From: an uncultured Coriobacteriaceae bacterium
GTDB lineage: Bacteria; Actinomycetota; Coriobacteriia; Coriobacteriales; Coriobacteriaceae
NCBI GenBank assembly: GCA_944320725.1
Contig: CALUIM010000002.1
Span: 186,001-250,000 of the forward strand
DNA length: 64,000 nt
Reading direction: 5' to 3'
The notes under the pieces are model-generated. The model was not told the DNA's origin. It worked only from the letters and a program-made list of their open reading frames with translations, and did not search any database. Of this stretch, positions 16,655 through 24,088 are shown in pieces. The position numbers were made by a program, and so were the translations under genes. Position 1 is the stretch's first letter; each line of letters begins with the position of its first letter.

Positions 16655-18002
16655 GTATGACGTCGTCATTGTGGGTGGCGGTCCGGCGGGCAGCGTGGCC
16701 GCTATCGCTGCGGCGCGCCATGGTGCTCGCGTGCTGTTGGTGGAGCAGTACGGGTATCTGGGCGGTATGCTCACGGCAGGTGGCGTGGGCCCCCAGATGA
16801 CCTTCCATGCCGGCGAAACGCAGGTAGTACGCGGCATTGCCGAGGAGATTGTCGAGCGCATGGTCAAGGCGGGAATGTCTCCAGGGCATATGCGCGACTT
16901 CGTTGGCTACGCCTCGAGCGTTACGCCGTTTGACGCCGAAGGCTTGAAGGTCACATTGGAGCAGATGGCGCTCGAGGCGGGCGTGGAGCTGCTCTATCAC
17001 ACGACCTATACCGGCTGCACCGTCGAGGATGGCCGAATCACGGGCGTGAAGCTCTTCTCCGAGGGCGGCTTCTTCACGGCATGCGGCCGTGTGGTCATAG
17101 ATTGCAGCGCCGATGCAGATGTGGCAACCGACGCGGGGGTGCCGTCGTGCTATGGGCGCGAGAGCGATCATCTTGCCCAGCCCATGACGATGAACCTGCG
17201 CGTGGGCGGGGTGGATCGTGATAAGGTCATCACCTATGTCCAAGAGCATCGCGACGACATGCTTGCAACCGTTCCCTTTGACGATTTGCGCGTGATCCCG
17301 CGTTCGGGCGTGCAGGGCGCCTACTCGAAAATCCGTGCCGCGCGCGAGAGCGGCGAGCTTACCGTCGACCGCGACCAGGTGCTCTGCTTCGAGACCAACA
17401 CGCCGGGCGAGTACATCGTCAACATGTCGCGCGTGGTGAAGGAGTGCTCGGTCGACCCCTTTGGCCTCACCCGTGCCGAGGTCGAAGGGCGTCGCCAGGC
17501 GTGGGAGATCTGGCGGTTCCTCAAGCACCACATCCCGGGCTTCGAGAACAGCCATATCGTGTCAACCGGTCCCAACATCGGCGTGCGTGAGAGCCGTAAG
17601 ATCCAGGGTGCGTATACGCTCACGGCAGATGATCTTATCGCCAACACGATGTTTCCCGATGCGATTGCGATGGGCGGGTATCCCATCGATGTGCACTCGC
17701 CGGACGGCGCCGAGACGCGGCATCGTTTCCTTACGCCGGGTAGCTGGTACTCGATTCCGTATCGTGTGACCTATGCCCCCGAGGTCGAGAATCTCCTCAT
17801 CGCGGGCAGGTGCGTGAGCGCCACGCACGAGGCGTGCGCGGCCATTCGCGTAACGCCGATTGTGCAGGCGGTTGCGCAGGGTGTGGGTACGGCGGCGGCA
17901 ATGTGCGCCGCTGGTAACACGCCCGTGTCCGAGCTCGATGTCGAGGCGCTACGCGCCGCGCTTGTCGAGGACGGCGTGTTCCTTGAGGAATATGCTGGCT
18001 AG
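16638..18002 (+). CDS. FAD-dependent oxidoreductase (second, operonic)
   Basis: A 454-residue flavoprotein related to the one at 9515. The dinucleotide loop is VVIVGGGPAGSVAAIAAARHG, the acidic residue is in VLLVEQYG, then LGGMLTAGGVGPQMTF, and LLIAGRCVSATHEACAAIRV closes the FAD site. AAGGAGG lies upstream of the ATG at 16638, which overlaps the end of the HExxH gene by 17 bases, indicating translational coupling. It is the last gene of the permease-HyuA-HExxH-FAD run and is followed by a strong terminator. The likely role is an oxidation or reduction step in an unidentified catabolic pathway. Confidence 0.88.
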   Translation: MEKVLEYDVVIVGGGPAGSVAAIAAARHGARVLLVEQYGYLGGMLTAGGVGPQMTFHAGETQVVRGIAEEIVERMVKAGMSPGHMRDFVGYASSVTPFDAEGLKVTLEQMALEAGVELLYHTTYTGCTVEDGRITGVKLFSEGGFFTACGRVVIDCSADADVATDAGVPSCYGRESDHLAQPMTMNLRVGGVDRDKVITYVQEHRDDMLATVPFDDLRVIPRSGVQGAYSKIRAARESGELTVDRDQVLCFETNTPGEYIVNMSRVVKECSVDPFGLTRAEVEGRRQAWEIWRFLKHHIPGFENSHIVSTGPNIGVRESRKIQGAYTLTADDLIANTMFPDAIAMGGYPIDVHSPDGAETRHRFLTPGSWYSIPYRVTYAPEVENLLIAGRCVSATHEACAAIRVTPIVQAVAQGVGTAAAMCAAGNTPVSELDVEALRAALVEDGVFLEEYAG

Positions 18003-18027
18003 CATCGCTTGACGCTCATACGCATGC

Positions 18028-18070
18028 AAAGAGCCGCACCGATGATGGGATGTCGTCGGTGCGGCTCTTG
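18028..18070. terminator. Bidirectional terminator
   Basis: AAGAGCCGCACCGA pairs exactly with TCGGTGCGGCTCTT around a 13-base loop, followed by TGTTG. It separates the FAD oxidoreductase (+) from the convergent acetyltransferase (-). Confidence 0.8.
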
Positions 18071-18088
18071 TTGTGCCGTTGCCTTGTG

Positions 18089-18733
18089 CTACGCCTCGTC
18101 GCCGTACATGTAGACGGTGAAGCCGTCACCGGTATCCTGGCTGTGGTCTTCGGCGATGCGTGCCATGCCAAGGTGGTCGTAGAACGCGTAATCGGATTGG
18201 TTATCGGTCATAAGGAAGAACTTCGTGCGTCCCGCCTCGCGCATCGCGGCGCGAGCACGCTCGATGAGCTGGCGTCCCAGGCCGTGCCCCTGCCATGCGG
18301 GCAGGATGATGATGAGGTTGATTTGCGCCTGGGCGTAGTCGGTGCCGCTTGCGGCGAAGCGATCGGCGGTTTCTTTCTCGCGGCTATCGCCAAAGAGCGA
18401 CCCTTCAAGATCTTCGTCAGCAGTTTCGGCGCGCTTTGTGGCCTGGGCGAGGAGGTCGTGGTAGCAGTCCTGCCACAGCGGGTTGCTCTGTGGGACGCCA
18501 TGGTCGAAGAAGCCCACGAAGCATGCGGCGACAATCTCGCCCTCATGCTCGGCAACTAGGGTAATGGGCGAGCGCTCAAGTTGCATGCATACGTTGAAGC
18601 GGGAAGCGAGCAAGGCGTCCGCCTCGTCGCCGCGGTTGCGGAGGTAGTTGCACCACAGGGAGCTATAGATATGGGCGATCCCGTCAAGATCGGTGAGCTC
18701 GGCCGGGCGGATCGTGGGCGTGTCGGTGGTCAT
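18089..18733 (-). CDS. GNAT-family N-acetyltransferase
   Basis: A 214-residue GNAT protein. The acetyl-CoA-binding motif A is visible as INLIIILPAWQGHGLGRQLIERA (the QGHGLG pyrophosphate loop), followed by the C-terminal FFLMTDNQSDYAFYDHLGM strand-helix. It transfers an acetyl group from acetyl-CoA to an amine; the acceptor is unknown. The start at 18733 (MTTDTPTIRPAEL) fits the usual beginning of the domain; the longer frame to 18859 adds a non-conserved extension. It is convergent with the FAD gene and divergent from the formate-lyase gene. Confidence 0.88.
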   Translation of the reverse strand: MTTDTPTIRPAELTDLDGIAHIYSSLWCNYLRNRGDEADALLASRFNVCMQLERSPITLVAEHEGEIVAACFVGFFDHGVPQSNPLWQDCYHDLLAQATKRAETADEDLEGSLFGDSREKETADRFAASGTDYAQAQINLIIILPAWQGHGLGRQLIERARAAMREAGRTKFFLMTDNQSDYAFYDHLGMARIAEDHSQDTGDGFTVYMYGDEA

Positions 18734-18931
18734 GATGCTCCAATCGGATGTGGACGATGCGTGCGACGCCGCCGTGATGCGGCGCGCCTCATAGCAAGAT
18801 GTACCACAGCCAGCGGGTTTCCATGCGTCGCATTCGGCCTGCGGAATACCGGCGAGCATCGAGCTAAAATCTCGCGTAAAAAAACTCCCAAAAACAGCTC
18901 GCTACCATAACGGATGGCGAGTTAGCTATGG

Positions 18932-18951
18932 TATCCTTTCGCCCAAGGATA
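18932..18951 (+). promoter_or_regulatory. Leader hairpin upstream of the formate-lyase core gene
   Basis: TATCCTT and AAGGATA flank a 6-base loop. A second inverted repeat, TACCATA at 18903-18909 with TATGGTA at 18927-18933, overlaps it, so the two structures exclude each other. The 353-base gap 18734-19086 holds these, the direct repeats at 18958-18988 and no supportable gene. Confidence 0.45.
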
Positions 18952-18957
18952 TGCTCT

Positions 18958-18988
18958 CGGCAAACGGTTGGTTTTGTGCGGTGAACGT
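18958..18988. promoter_or_regulatory. Paired direct repeats 21 bp apart upstream of pfl
   Basis: CGGCAAACGG at 18958 and CGGTGAACGT at 18979 are direct repeats with a 21-bp period (two helical turns). On the other strand the cores read ACCGTTTGC and AACGTTCAC, close to the LytTR half-site consensus, whose known operators are two direct repeats with 10-13 bp between them. The same arrangement recurs at 32462-32492, with a 15-base exact match between the two loci. Confidence 0.5.
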
Positions 18989-19086
18989 TGTCTAGACGCC
19001 TGCACGCACAGCCATCGGTTTCGGGAGTTCCGCTCACACCCAGCCGGGGCAACCCGGCGCGACACGCAAGGAGCGTGGTTACTACA

Positions 19087-21183
19087 ATGCAGGAGGCATG
19101 GGAGGGCTTCGAGCCCGGTATCTGGACGGGAGAAGTCGACGTTCGCGACTTCATCCAGCGCAACTACACCCCCTACGAAGGCGACGAATCGTTCCTCGCC
19201 GGTCCCACCGAGCGCACGAAGGAACTTTGGGATTACGTGATGAGCCTGCTCACCAAGGAGCGCGAGCAGGGTGGCGTGCTCGATATGGACACCAAGACGG
19301 TGACCGGCATCGTGAGCCATCCGGCTGGTTACATCGACGCGGCCCATCCCGAGCGCGAGACCATCGTTGGCCTGCAGACCGACAAGCCGCTTAAGCGCGC
19401 GCTGCACGTGAACGGCGGTATCCGCATTTCCATGCAGGCCGCGGAGCAGCATGGCTACAAGATCGACGATGACGTGGTGGAGAACTACACCTTCCGCCGT
19501 AAGACCCACAACCAGGGCGTCTTCGACGTCTACACCCCCGAGATGCGCGCCTGCCGCTCGGCGCACATCATCACCGGCCTGCCCGATGGCTATGGCCGCG
19601 GCCGCATTATTGGCGACTACCGTCGCGTGGCCCTCTACGGTGTTGACTACCTCATCAAGGACAAGGAGGCCCAGAAGGCCTCGACGCCCGTGGTTATGAC
19701 TGAGGACAACATCCGCGATCGGGAGGAGCTTCAGGAGCAGATTCGTGCCCTCGGCGAGCTCAAGCTCATGGCGGAGTTCTACGGCTACGACATCTCGCAG
19801 CCGGCCAAGAACACGCAGGAGGCCATCCAGTGGATGTACTTCGCCTATCTCGCCGCCGTGAAGGAGCAGAACGGCGCTGCCATGTCCATGGGCCGCACCT
19901 CGACCTTCATCGATATCTACGCTGAGCGCGACCTTGCCCGCGGCACCTTCACCGAGGAGCAGATCCAGGAGTTTGTGGATCACTTCATCATGAAGCTCCG
20001 TATGATCAAGTTCGCCCGTACGCCCGAGTATCAGAACCTGTTCTCCGGCGATCCGCAGTGGGTCACCGAGTCCATCGGCGGCATGGGCGTCGACGGCCGC
20101 ACGCTCGTAACGAAGACGGCGTTCCGCTATCTCCATACGCTCGAGAACATGGGCACCTCGCCCGAGCCCAACCTTACGGTGCTCTGGTCGACCCATCTGC
20201 CGCAGGCGTTCAAGGAGTTCTGCGCCAAGACCTCCATCGCGTCGAGCTCGATCCAGTACGAGAACGACGACGTCATGCGCGTCTACCACGGCGATGACTA
20301 CGCGATTGCCTGCTGCGTCTCGTCGATGCGCATCGGCAAGGAGATGCAGTTCTTCGGTGCTCGTGCCAACCTTGCCAAGTGCCTGCTCTACGCGCTTAAC
20401 GGTGGCGTGGACGAGATTTCCAAGAAGCAGGTTGGTCCCAAGTTCCGCGCGGTGGAGGGCGATACGCTCGAGTACGACGACGTGGTCGAGAAGTTCAACG
20501 ACATGATGCGTTGGCTCGCCGGCGTGTACGTGAACGCGCTCAACATCATCCACTACATGCACGATAAGTACTGCTACGAGCGTATCCAGATGGCGTTGCA
20601 TGACAAGCACGTGCATCGTTGGTTCGCCACCGGCATCGCCGGCCTCTCTGTTGTGGCTGACTCGCTTTCGGCGATTAAGTACGCCAAGGTGCACCCCGTC
20701 CGCGACGAGCAGGGCGTTATCGTGGACTTCGAGATCGAGGGCGACTTCCCCAAGTACGGCAACGACGACGACCGCGTCGACCAGCTCGCACACGATGTTG
20801 TGCACCAGTTCATGGAGTACGTCCGCATGAACGACACCTATCGCAACTCGGTGCCTACCACGTCGGTCCTCACCATCACCTCGAACGTGGTGTACGGCAA
20901 GAAGACCGGCGCTACGCCCGACGGCCGCAAGGCTGGTGTGCCGTTTGCGCCCGGTGCCAACCCCATGCACAAGCGTGATACGCACGGCGCCATCGCGTCG
21001 CTGAGCTCCGTCTCCAAGCTGCCGTTCCGCGACGCGCAGGACGGCATCTCCAACACCTTCTCCATCATTCCGGGCGCGCTCGGTAAGGAGGACCAGGTGT
21101 TCTTTGGTGACATCGATCTTGACAGCATCGATTTCTCCACCGCCGAGATCGAGGTTGAGAATCCCGATTGCTCGTGCTGCTAG
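19087..21183 (+). CDS. pflB: Pyruvate formate-lyase core, lacking the glycyl-radical domain
   Basis: A 698-residue protein that aligns along almost its whole length with formate C-acetyltransferase (PflB): WEGF and [21 protein letters not shown] at the start, [21 protein letters not shown], and the catalytic cysteine pair in [11 protein letters not shown] (Cys409-Cys410). It cleaves pyruvate with CoA to acetyl-CoA and formate. It stops after [12 protein letters not shown] and then ends in a novel tail with the sequence NPDCSCC. The usual C-terminal domain with the RVSGYA glycyl-radical loop is missing. That domain is encoded by the separate gene at 21330. AAGGAG lies 13 bases ahead of the ATG at 19087; an in-frame GTG at 19075 is too close to the site. 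A frameshift is unlikely because the two genes are divided by a hairpin and a new promoter region. Confidence 0.9.
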   Translation: MQEAWEGFEPGIWTGEVDVRDFIQRNYTPYEGDESFLAGPTERTKELWDYVMSLLTKEREQGGVLDMDTKTVTGIVSHPAGYIDAAHPERETIVGLQTDKPLKRALHVNGGIRISMQAAEQHGYKIDDDVVENYTFRRKTHNQGVFDVYTPEMRACRSAHIITGLPDGYGRGRIIGDYRRVALYGVDYLIKDKEAQKASTPVVMTEDNIRDREELQEQIRALGELKLMAEFYGYDISQPAKNTQEAIQWMYFAYLAAVKEQNGAAMSMGRTSTFIDIYAERDLARGTFTEEQIQEFVDHFIMKLRMIKFARTPEYQNLFSGDPQWVTESIGGMGVDGRTLVTKTAFRYLHTLENMGTSPEPNLTVLWSTHLPQAFKEFCAKTSIASSSIQYENDDVMRVYHGDDYAIACCVSSMRIGKEMQFFGARANLAKCLLYALNGGVDEISKKQVGPKFRAVEGDTLEYDDVVEKFNDMMRWLAGVYVNALNIIHYMHDKYCYERIQMALHDKHVHRWFATGIAGLSVVADSLSAIKYAKVHPVRDEQGVIVDFEIEGDFPKYGNDDDRVDQLAHDVVHQFMEYVRMNDTYRNSVPTTSVLTITSNVVYGKKTGATPDGRKAGVPFAPGANPMHKRDTHGAIASLSSVSKLPFRDAQDGISNTFSIIPGALGKEDQVFFGDIDLDSIDFSTAEIEVENPDCSCC

Positions 21184-21201
21184 TTGCACGGATATGAAAT
21201 T

Positions 21202-21238
21202 GCCGGGTGGCGGGTACCGTGTTTGCCCGCCACCCGGC
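21202..21238 (+). terminator. Strong hairpin between formate-lyase core and radical subunit
   Basis: GCCGGGTGGCGGG pairs perfectly with its reverse complement 21226-21238 around an 11-base loop, 19 bases after the stop codon of the core gene. There is no T tract. It should end or protect the core transcript and so uncouple it from the downstream radical-domain gene. Confidence 0.7.
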
Positions 21239-21282
21239 GAGCCGTCATAGAGTTCAATAATTAGGACTCTGTACGGATAAGA

Positions 21283-21307
21283 AAATGATATAGTGCTTAT
21301 ATCATTT
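21283..21307. promoter_or_regulatory. Palindrome in the promoter of the glycyl-radical gene
   Basis: AAATGATATA and its exact reverse complement TATATCATTT flank a 5-base spacer. It ends 22 bases before the start codon and overlaps a plausible -10 (TATAGT, 21289-21294), a position suited to a repressor. The regulator is unknown. Confidence 0.55.
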
Positions 21308-21329
21308 ACGAAGAGAAAGGACGGGTTCC

Positions 21330-21581
21330 ATGAACGTCAAGGACGTCCCCCAGGCCCAGGCCGATAATCTTGTGAGCATGATCGATGCGTACGCTGAGAA
21401 GGGCGGCCATCATCTCAACGTCAACGTCTTCAATCGCGACACGCTGCTCGACGCGCAGCAGCATCCGGAGAAGTATCCGCAGCTCACCATTCGCGTTTCG
21501 GGCTATGCGGTGAACTTCCATAACCTCACCAAGGAGCAGCAGGACGAGGTTATCTCCCGCACCTTCCATCAGGGGATGTAG
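21330..21581 (+). CDS. grcA: Stand-alone glycyl-radical domain of pyruvate formate-lyase
   Basis: An 83-residue protein consisting almost solely of the C-terminal domain of pyruvate formate-lyase: [16 protein letters not shown], then [19 protein letters not shown] and [15 protein letters not shown]. Gly58 in RVSGY is the radical residue, activated by the PflA enzyme. E. coli GrcA (YfiD) is a related 127-residue protein that repairs damaged formate-lyase, but here the core enzyme has no such domain of its own, so this protein should be an obligate subunit. AGAAAGGACGGG precedes the ATG. It has its own palindromic promoter region and a terminator after it, so its level can be set separately from the core. 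The symbol grcA is by similarity only. Confidence 0.9.
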   Translation: MNVKDVPQAQADNLVSMIDAYAEKGGHHLNVNVFNRDTLLDAQQHPEKYPQLTIRVSGYAVNFHNLTKEQQDEVISRTFHQGM

Positions 21582-21643
21582 AAGAAACTTGTTGCGATAA
21601 GGCACTGCGCGTTGATGGCGCGGTGCAACATATGCACCTGATG

Positions 21644-21668
21644 AGACGCCCGGGATACCCGGGCGCCT
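21644..21668 (+). terminator. Terminator of the glycyl-radical gene
   Basis: AGACGCCCGGG and CCCGGGCGCCT form a GC-rich stem with one bulge and an ATA loop. A further short palindrome, GGTGCAACATATGCACC, lies at 21622-21638. Confidence 0.65.
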
Positions 21669-21767
21669 CTGCTATTTGCCGCATCCTATGCCAAGGACGC
21701 GTTCATTACGAGTCCAAACGACAGGCTCTGATTGCTTTGCTCGATGCCCAAAAATGATAGTGGCTAT

Positions 21768-21909
21768 GTATCATATGGGGTTAGGCAATTATTCCGCGTG
21801 TGCTGCGAGAACCGCTCAGATGGAGCGGCATGTTATCTGCGAAAACGTTAACGCCTGATGCTGGTCGTCTGGACGATTGCGTATAAAATTCCCTAACCCC
21901 ATATGATAC
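21768..21909. mobile_element. 142-bp element with 24-bp terminal inverted repeats (copy 1)
   Basis: It begins GTATCATATGGGGTTAGG and ends in the reverse complement, with one mismatch over about 24 bases. There is no open reading frame inside. A second element of identical length with related termini lies at 41475-41616; the interiors are diverged but still alignable in places. The form is that of a MITE-like non-autonomous element. It sits between the glycyl-radical gene and the panE-like gene, in a 398-base gap that otherwise holds only the terminator at 21644. Confidence 0.65.
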
Positions 21910-21979
21910 AAACGCTATAGCATTTTAGACGTCAGTGCGCGGTGCGGCAGTGGTGCTCGCTGCAAACCGGGGTAGAACG

Positions 21980-22894
21980 CTAACCCCAGCTCTCCTCGAT
22001 GTTGCGAATTCGCTGGTAGAGCCAGTCGTTGTGGGGTACCAGGATGCCGTGCTTGCTCGCAAGGCGGCGGATGGTTCCTGCAAACTCCTCGACTTCGGTG
22101 CGGCGTTTGTTGATGCGATCTTGCGCCATCGAGGGCATTCCCGAAGGATCGAGTGACGCAACAAGCGCGGCCATGCCCGCGAGGTCTTCTTCGGTGAGGT
22201 CGATACCTTCGGCGCGACCGACCGCGAGCGCTTCGCGCATCGCCGCGATAAAACAGCGCTGTTGCTCGCCGGGTGCGCTTACGGAGCCGTATGTGCCACC
22301 GTACGCCATGCACGTTTGGTTAATGCCCACGTTGAGCATGAGTTTGACCCACATGCGACGCAGCGGATCTGCTTCTACAACATGGGTGATGCCGGCGCGC
22401 GTGTAAAACTCGTCAATCGCCTCGACAACGCCTGGCGCTGTTTGCGCCGACGCTCCAAAGCGAATCTCTCCCGTATGAGTATAGGTGAGCTCGCCATCTA
22501 AAAAGACCGCGTCCATGCCCTGGCAAATACCAAGGACCAGATGTTCCCAGCCAAAACGCTCGGCAACGCGTTGCTCGCTAGTAATGCCATTGATAAGCGA
22601 GGCGATGCAGGTGCCAGGCCCCACGAGTGGCGACATCGTATCAATGGCAGTTTGCAGGCCGCCTGCCTTGCATGCGAGGATCACCAGATCGACAGGTTGC
22701 GCCTCGCTCATGGGGATGGTCTCAATATCGCACGCTTTTCCGTTGATGCGAACAATCTCGCCTGCATGGCGCGCAAAACGCTCGTTGTCCATCGCGAACT
22801 GCACGGCCTGAGGGCCGATGTTTTGGGCAATCATGTCTCCGTAAAGAAGCCCCACGGCGCCTTTGCCGATAATCGCCGCTTTCTCGATGCGCAT
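21980..22894 (-). CDS. Ketopantoate reductase (PanE/ApbA) family protein
   Basis: A 304-residue NAD(P)H-dependent reductase. The N-terminal Rossmann loop is AAIIGKGAVGLLYGD (GxGAxG type), followed by VDLVILACKAGGLQTAI, and the C-terminal catalytic helix domain has WVKLMLNVGINQTCM. 2-Dehydropantoate reductases make pantoate for coenzyme A, but several paralogues act on other 2-keto acids, so the specific substrate is not certain. GGAGGG lies ahead of the ATG at 22894. It is leftward, between the formate-lyase genes and pflA, and breaks up that locus. Confidence 0.85.
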   Translation of the reverse strand: MRIEKAAIIGKGAVGLLYGDMIAQNIGPQAVQFAMDNERFARHAGEIVRINGKACDIETIPMSEAQPVDLVILACKAGGLQTAIDTMSPLVGPGTCIASLINGITSEQRVAERFGWEHLVLGICQGMDAVFLDGELTYTHTGEIRFGASAQTAPGVVEAIDEFYTRAGITHVVEADPLRRMWVKLMLNVGINQTCMAYGGTYGSVSAPGEQQRCFIAAMREALAVGRAEGIDLTEEDLAGMAALVASLDPSGMPSMAQDRINKRRTEVEEFAGTIRRLASKHGILVPHNDWLYQRIRNIEESWG

Positions 22895-22996
22895 ACGCCC
22901 TCCGTTTGCCGTCTTTGTTTGCCGTGCCGCAGCATGGCGTGCGGTATCTTCTAGAATAAGGGTCTGGAAACATTCCATGTGGCAAAAGGGGCCTGT

Positions 22997-23797
22997 ATGG
23001 CGAAGGTTAATCTTGCAGAGCTCAAAGACAGTGCATCGTCGCGCTTTCCGCTGGGGCGTGTGCACTCGCTCGAGTCGATGGGTACCGTCGATGGTCCGGG
23101 GATTCGCTTCGTGGTGTTTGTGCAGGGTTGCCCGATGCGTTGCGCGTATTGCCACAATCCCGATACGTGGGCGCTGGACGCGGGCACGCCGGTTTCGGTT
23201 GAGCATATTGTCGAGCTTTTCGAGAGCAACCGGCAGTTCTACAAGAGCGGCGGCATTACGGTTTCGGGCGGTGAGCCGCTGCTGCAGCCCGAGTTTCTCG
23301 CCGCGCTGTTTGGCGAGATGCACGTCCGTCCACATGGCAGTGTGCATACCTGCCTCGATAGCTGCGGTTATGCCTATACGCCCGAGCATCCGGAGCGATT
23401 CGCCCCGGTACTCGACGAGACCGATCTGGTGTTACTCGACATCAAGCACGCCGATCCGGCCGGTCATAAGGCGCTCACGGGAAGATCGCCCGAGCGCATT
23501 CTGGCATTTGGCGATGAGCTGGCCCGCCGGGGCATCGACGTTATCATCCGGCACGTGGTGGTGCCCGGATACACCGATACCGAGGAGGAATGTGAGCAAC
23601 TCGGCCGCCTCATTGCGCCCTGGCACAACGTGGTAGGTCTTGAGATGCTGCCCTATCACACCATGGGTGTGGCAAAGTACGAGCAGCTGGGCATGGCGTA
23701 TCCGCTCGAGGGCGTGGAGCCCATGGGCAAGACGCGTATCCCTGCGCTGCGCCGCGCAGTGCTGCGTGGCATGAAGGCGGGTAGGGCGGGCGCCTAG
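22997..23797 (+). CDS. pflA: Pyruvate formate-lyase activating enzyme
   Basis: A 266-residue radical SAM enzyme. The iron-sulfur motif CPMRCAYC (Cys45, Cys49, Cys52) lies within GPGIRFVVFVQG; ITVSGGEPLLQ binds SAM, and DIKHADPAGHKALTG is typical of PflA. It abstracts hydrogen from the radical glycine, here on the separate 83-residue protein. The start at 22997 is chosen for AAAAGGGG just ahead; an in-frame GTG at 22979 is the alternative. A single core motif resembling the direct repeat near the core gene (CCGTTTGCCG) lies upstream at 22902-22911. The following 291-base gap holds the terminator at 24021 and no clear gene. Confidence 0.92.
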   Translation: MAKVNLAELKDSASSRFPLGRVHSLESMGTVDGPGIRFVVFVQGCPMRCAYCHNPDTWALDAGTPVSVEHIVELFESNRQFYKSGGITVSGGEPLLQPEFLAALFGEMHVRPHGSVHTCLDSCGYAYTPEHPERFAPVLDETDLVLLDIKHADPAGHKALTGRSPERILAFGDELARRGIDVIIRHVVVPGYTDTEEECEQLGRLIAPWHNVVGLEMLPYHTMGVAKYEQLGMAYPLEGVEPMGKTRIPALRRAVLRGMKAGRAGA

Positions 23798-24020
23798 GCG
23801 GGACGCGCCACGTGGGTGTGCTGCGTGCAAAGCTGCTCGGTGCGTATCGCGGGGTGTGCGTTTCGCTCTTGTGGAAAAGTGGGAAAACCAGCTGCATGGC
23901 GACCGCTTGGGGGCGCAAAGCTACCGCTGGCGTGTGGAAGCGCTGCGTTAAGATGCGATGCCGCCCCGTTTACCTGCAGTGTTAGATTCTGCGGTGATGC
24001 TGTTAGATGTTGATAAGTGA

Positions 24021-24051
24021 AGTGGCTCCGCTGCCTTGCAGCGGAGCCACT
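24021..24051. terminator. Bidirectional terminator, pflA and fructokinase
   Basis: AGTGGCTCCGCTG pairs perfectly with CAGCGGAGCCACT around a 5-base loop between convergent genes ending at 23797 (+) and 24089 (-). Confidence 0.8.
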
Positions 24052-24088
24052 CGGGCGTATCGTTTGCCGCAAACGCGCAGCTTCCTCG

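Noticed and set aside
18922-21189. 755-codon antisense frame opposite the formate-lyase core
   Set aside because: Same reason: the plus-strand product is an unmistakable PflB.
19087-21581. Frameshift or sequencing error splitting one pflB gene
   Set aside because: The core ends in a distinct tail, a strong hairpin and a palindromic promoter region lie between, and the small gene has its own start with a ribosome site. A single-base error could not produce this.
22902-22925. CCGTTTGCCG-like repeats upstream of pflA as a third copy of the paired operator
   Set aside because: The two copies are 13-14 bp apart and not 21, and they overlap the start region of the leftward panE-like gene.
23816-24013. 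Short frame between pflA and fructokinase
   Set aside because: Cysteine-rich random-looking translation, no ribosome site, overlaps a frame on the other strand.
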